Part shown: positions 59,600 through 64,000 of the stretch, piece by piece
Numbering within the stretch: the stretch's first letter is position 1
How the letters are laid out: every line of letters starts with the position of its first letter
NCBI RefSeq assembly: GCF_000972845.2
Contig: NC_040017.1
Span: forward strand, 28,427,733 to 28,491,732
Source: Larimichthys crocea
Taxonomy: Eukaryota; Chordata; Actinopteri; Sciaenidae
Reading direction: 5' to 3'
Length of the DNA stretch: 64,000 nucleotides
The notes under the pieces: generated by a model
The model's database searches: none
What the model was told of the DNA's origin: nothing
Seen by the model: only the letters and a program-made list of their open reading frames with translations
Translations under genes and position numbers: made by a program

Positions 59600-62500
59600 G
59601 TGAGTTTTCCTGTCACACACACATCATTCATCCAGGTGTGATTCTGCACACATCACCAAGAGTACCTGTCAGTGCTTTGAGGTGATGGCGGTTTAAAAAG
59701 CTTGTGTCCACACAATGAAGACAGCTCAGGCTCAAATGGGATATTCACAACGGCCAGAGCCGAGCTCTCGTGGCGGTTTGCGTCGGCACACTTCGACGCG
59801 CTGCTGTCGCTTCCTTTTGATGTGCGATCCTCTTCCTGTTGGCGGCTGTGACATGTGTCTGTCTGATGGAGGTGTTGGTATGGGAAAGGAAGGAGCACAC
59901 TTATGTCACCTTCGCCGTCACCCTTTGTTCATCGTTGTGCTGTAATAGAAGAAGGGCAGCACACTCGACAGGTAGCTGCGACATCGCGTCCGTCTGAGCT
60001 GTGAGTTTGGGAAAGTAGAGGACATCAAAGGATCCAATTATCCCACCTTCAGACACTAATGACCATCACTTCCAGTCCTCTCATGTACCACCGACTGATG
60101 TCCCACTTCAAGGACCGGTCTGCCATCCTTATCAACTTATAATAAGACGTCAGATTTGACCCACGTTATCCCAAAATGTCCTCTGCAGACCTTGAAAATC
60201 AGAAACACAGACTGAAATCTTCAGCATTCTGATCACCTGGAAACTGGTTCCAGAAGCAAAATGTGGAGCCAACAATCACCCTGAATATATATAAAACATG
60301 TAGAGAAGGTAAAACGCACCAAAAATACTATTACTGCTGTACTTTTCTTATGTTACGTGGTTTAGAATGTTTAGTTTATTCATTCAGGTCTCAACCAGTA
60401 TGTTTTTGGTTCCCATGGGTCCTTGACGTCTCTGAAAGTTTTTTAATTTGGCAAAACATTCAAGGCCTTGAGCGTTTTATTAATTTTTTTAACAAACGTA
60501 AACGTTGGGCCCTTGAATTTGATGGAAATGGGTCTGAAAAGTCTTTGAAAAGTCTTCACCAACCATTAAATATTCTGACGTCTATATTGGAACAATGTGA
60601 TTGTTAAAAATGAACATTTTGTGTTTGAACATGGACGTTTATTCTTGACCTTCAGGGTACATGATGAAATAAAGCTTCTAAGCTTGGAGCTTTCAGACAC
60701 ATCTCAAATTCTTTGACAGCTGAAGTGAAGAACCTCTTCGATCATTTCTGAACTAGCAGTCATCAAAGTTATGTTTTTATTAAGACACAAAATGAACATT
60801 CCTCTATTCAGATAACAGCTGACTTCAGGTCTCTTCTACAGTCCCAGCTCTGAGACAGGATCTGCTGTTGGAGGTGTTGGTCTGGGAAGACGGGCCACTT
60901 CAAAGGGCACACTTCTGCCACATTAGGACCCTTTTGTTGGTAGTAAAGAGCCAAACTTGTCAGGATGGCTTCCTGCTGATCGGCCTTTGTCATCTTGACT
61001 TTGAAGCTGTCAGCCCGAGAAAGAAGAGTTGTCCACAGAGAGACAGGATTTTTATTTTCTTTGCTCAGCCTTGGACAGCAAAAAAGACAGAAGAATGGCC
61101 TCCAACTGGAGCCTGGTAGCTTCAAGTTTGAGGGACAGTCGAGGTACCTGAAGATGAGTCTTAGTCCTGTTGTTTTGCTGTAGAAACCTTCAGGGTACAA
61201 GACAAAAGGTTTAAGGACAATGATGACTTTCATAACTCTGTGATCGTAGGTGGTGCAAACTTATCTATTTAATCAAACATTGCATGGATTGAATCAGATT
61301 AGTTGATCAAATTCAAGATTCAGCCCATCACCAAGTTTGTGGCCCAAAGAAGCAGCAGCTGTGGAGTGTTGACGAGGTGTGGATGTGGGAAAGATGAAGT
61401 CTTTTGTCTCCGTTCACTTCCTTACAGCCGGTGGACGATGGCTTTTGTCAAAGAGCACACTTATCACGCCTTCGGACTTCCTGTCGGGAGCTCCCAACAG
61501 ACGACACACTTCTCAGGCGAGTGCAAAGACCGTCTTGTGCCGCTCGTCAGAACCTTCAAAAGGCACACTTATCTCACCGCCTCGCTCCCCCACTCGGGCT
61601 CTTTCTCGTCTTCACAGGACATTTGCTAAACAGGACTGTGACATGTGGCGTGTGCCGGCGCTGTTTGTGAGCTGTTAGTCCGGGAAGATTACTTCAAAGG
61701 ACACGATCAGTGTGTGTGTGTGTGTGGTCTCAACCATGTTGTCTAGCCAATAAAGTCCTAAATTAATTGTTTTTAAAATGTCTGACCATAGAAAAATTGT
61801 CAATAATTTCTACAAACCTAAGTTGACATCTGCAGATATCCTGTAATGTCCAACTAAGAGTCCAGAACAAAATAATTACTTTACTACCATTAGAAGAAAA
61901 ACAACAGTTTAACAGTAAGGATTGGTCGGAGCAAGTAAATCTACTAACGGATGTTTCTTCTGGAGCTGATGATGAACGTAGCTCAGGAGTCATCCCGCTT
62001 GCTACAGATGGGACACTTGATGGTAGCATTTCAATCAACCCCCAAAACAAGAGGTCAGTTTGTTGCCGTTTGAGGGTGTGGGTGAAAATCCAACTAGGTG
62101 TTGCATAATATGGAAGTTTCTTTCTTTAGATACTTTATCGATCCCTCAGAGGGCCACATAGTGCAGAGCCCTGAGAGCAGTTGGATGGTTCAATGCCTTG
62201 CTCAAGGGCTCAAGGGCAGCTCAGCTACCAATCCACCTTCCATACTTTTGGTCCATACTGGACAAGCCAAGTCCCTATGGACTGAACTACTGCCGCCTCC
62301 GTTTGAGAGCAAGGCAGATGAAATGGAGTACCTAAAAGAACTGACAGTACGGCAACAAAGAGTCTTTGTTTTTATTTGAAAACTGCTAATAAATAAAACA
62401 TCTTGTACAAAAACACGTTAAAACTGAATTTGTGCACGTAGATTTCCGACGTTGAATCTTGTGGTAGAAGTTGTTAGACAGTGTTCTGGTTGTAGCTTCT

Positions 62501-64000
62501 TCAGCCTCAGGGTTTGAAGACATTACCTTGGACTTTCTCAGAGATAACCACAAGGACTGTCCAACAATGGACTTTCACTTTATTCTTTTTCTCATCAGTG
62601 GACAGATAGAACAAGGAATGCAGACATTCAGGATGTTTCTTCCACAAACCACTTGGCATCAGTTGGATCCTTTCTTGAATTTCTTCTACAACATTCTGCA
62701 TGAATAAGTTAATTAACCTGTTTGATGATGAACGTTGGGTTAAGGCATGATGAGTTCTCCTCTGAAGTTTTGTGAGGATGCGGGAACCAGGAGCCGTCCT
62801 CCGCCCTCCATGCTGTATTGTAAAGGTCTTTCCTTCCCATTCTCACACATTATAAACCCTCCTGGCTGTATCCTGTCTAGCCAACAGGCAGACTGGATCA
62901 CTTCAAAGCCGAGGCACACTTCTCCACCTTCCTACTCCTTCTACCCCCACCCAAACCTCAGTGGGCACATGTCCCAGCTGTGAGAGGTGAAGTTCTTCAA
63001 AGTGCTTCTTTGTATTGTCCCAAACCTCTTTAGGAGTATGTTTCTAACCTCATGAAATACAAACATACTTTTTTTGTTTGTTTTTCAGATGTAACTTGAG
63101 GGGTAAAGAAGAGTTGTCAAACCAGATCAGACTCTGGCTAAACTGGTTGACAAAGTGCACCAGGAGACGAGTATCTTTTGGCTCTTTGGCTTCTTCTTCT
63201 ACTACTTAAGTTCAGGTTCTTGAGTCAGACTTGTTGTTTGTGTTCATTGTGTTTAGACAGCACACTTATCTCACCTACCTGTCCAAAGTTGGAGCTCTTT
63301 TCTGTCCATCAGTGGACACTTCATGTGTCCGAACTGGACATTTGCTCTTCTTTGTGTCTTCCAAGTTGCACACTTGTGTCAGCGAGGTGTGACAAAGTGT
63401 GCCGACCACCAAGCTGCTGCTGGGTTCCCACTGGTATATTACCTGAGCATCTCCAGTATTTTAGATGTTTTCTAACCACATTGTGGCCATCTCGGCTGAA
63501 ATCTCATCAGCAGCATCGGTTGGTTGAAATATTCTTGGTCTTCTAGAAGGCTTAGACATAACTAGGTTGTGTACCGGTCACACACTACACTGGGAATTAA
63601 TGCCCGGTACAACCTCATGTCTTGAGGTGTGCTTGTCGCACTCTGCGGTGCACCTGCACCTTGAGTTCAAGGTGCAAACCCTTGGAAATAACGGGTTTCA
63701 GAGCACAGCCCACAGATTTCTGTCTGCATTCGGATGCTACAGGGGCAATATCAAATTGGAGACTAACCACCTGTGTAGACCACTTTTCTTGCACACCAGC
63801 CGGTTTTAATATTATCCTAATGTTATTTTATATAGTGTACTATTATATGAAAGTGTAATATTCTAAAGAAATCATGATATCTTTTCGTTTTTTGAGGCTC
63901 TGTAGGTTGGTCAGATTGGATGATTGGATGAGTCCTTGATCAAAACAAGACAAGAAGTTATAAAAAAAAAAACCATTTAATTATTCTTTAACTTCTAGTT
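59600..64000 (+). other. timm50 intron 3 (to window end), no gene recognised
   Basis: After the donor at 59600 no further timm50 exon (expected IPDEFDNDP-like sequence) is seen. A short motif near GCACACTTATCTCACC recurs at irregular spacing (see findings). A repeat remnant with ctttagatactttatcgatc and CCTTGCTCAAGGGC lies at 62125-62220. The open frames at 60263-60607, 62098-62379, 62471-62707 and 63178-63546 match nothing I recognise. Confidence 0.7.

Noticed and set aside
59600..64000. Remaining timm50 exons
   Set aside because: No sequence resembling the FCP1-like domain start was found in the plus-strand frames, so the gene must continue beyond the window.

Overview
This window is vertebrate nuclear DNA from a ray-finned fish, probably a percomorph teleost. 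The evidence is intron-rich genes with GT/AG junctions, very frequent (CA)n/(TG)n microsatellites, an NLR tail of the fish LRR plus PRY-SPRY type, teleost-style dispersed repeats, and a dharma-like homeobox gene, a class known from teleosts. Much of the sequence is intron, intergenic DNA or tandem repeat. Most long open frames are artefacts of repeats whose period is a multiple of three.

Left part (1-18600). A minus-strand nesprin gene, best read as syne4, runs through 7231-3702 with a likely further 3' exon at 1104-1285. Its KASH exon would lie off the left edge and its 5' end was not found. Its introns carry a foldback element, microsatellites and repeat remnants. From 7.3 to 18.6 kb I see no confident gene. 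That stretch holds a LINE-like remnant, a 47-bp and a 42-bp dispersed repeat family, a 26-bp minisatellite and a roughly 10-bp GAGCTAACAG array.

Middle (19.4-28.1 kb). A tRNA-Arg(UCU) cluster contains 17 apparently intact intron-bearing genes on both strands and 10 degenerate or truncated copies. Several copies form divergent pairs with a shared spacer. At 28.2-29.1 kb there is a weak chain of phase-compatible exon-like segments.

Right-middle (33-51 kb). A three-exon K50 paired-like homeobox gene (plus strand, 33360-35092, dharma-like) has a goosecoid-type eh1 motif and four TCF/LEF-type motifs upstream. It is tail to tail with clip3 (minus strand, 46598-40502), for which all 13 coding exons can be joined in frame. 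SYNE4 and CLIP3 are also close neighbours on human 19q13, which supports both names. A hAT-like element carrying an 11-bp satellite lies upstream of the clip3 coding start.

Right end (53-64 kb). An NLRC3-like gene tail (LRR exon, linker exon, PRY-SPRY exon, minus strand) lacks any visible NACHT part. It lies head to head with timm50 (plus strand), whose first three exons are present and whose remainder continues beyond the window. The last 4.4 kb is timm50 intron with a recurrent short motif. There is no operon-like organisation, and the protein genes here have unrelated roles: the LINC complex, axis patterning, microtubule/Golgi trafficking, innate immunity and mitochondrial import.
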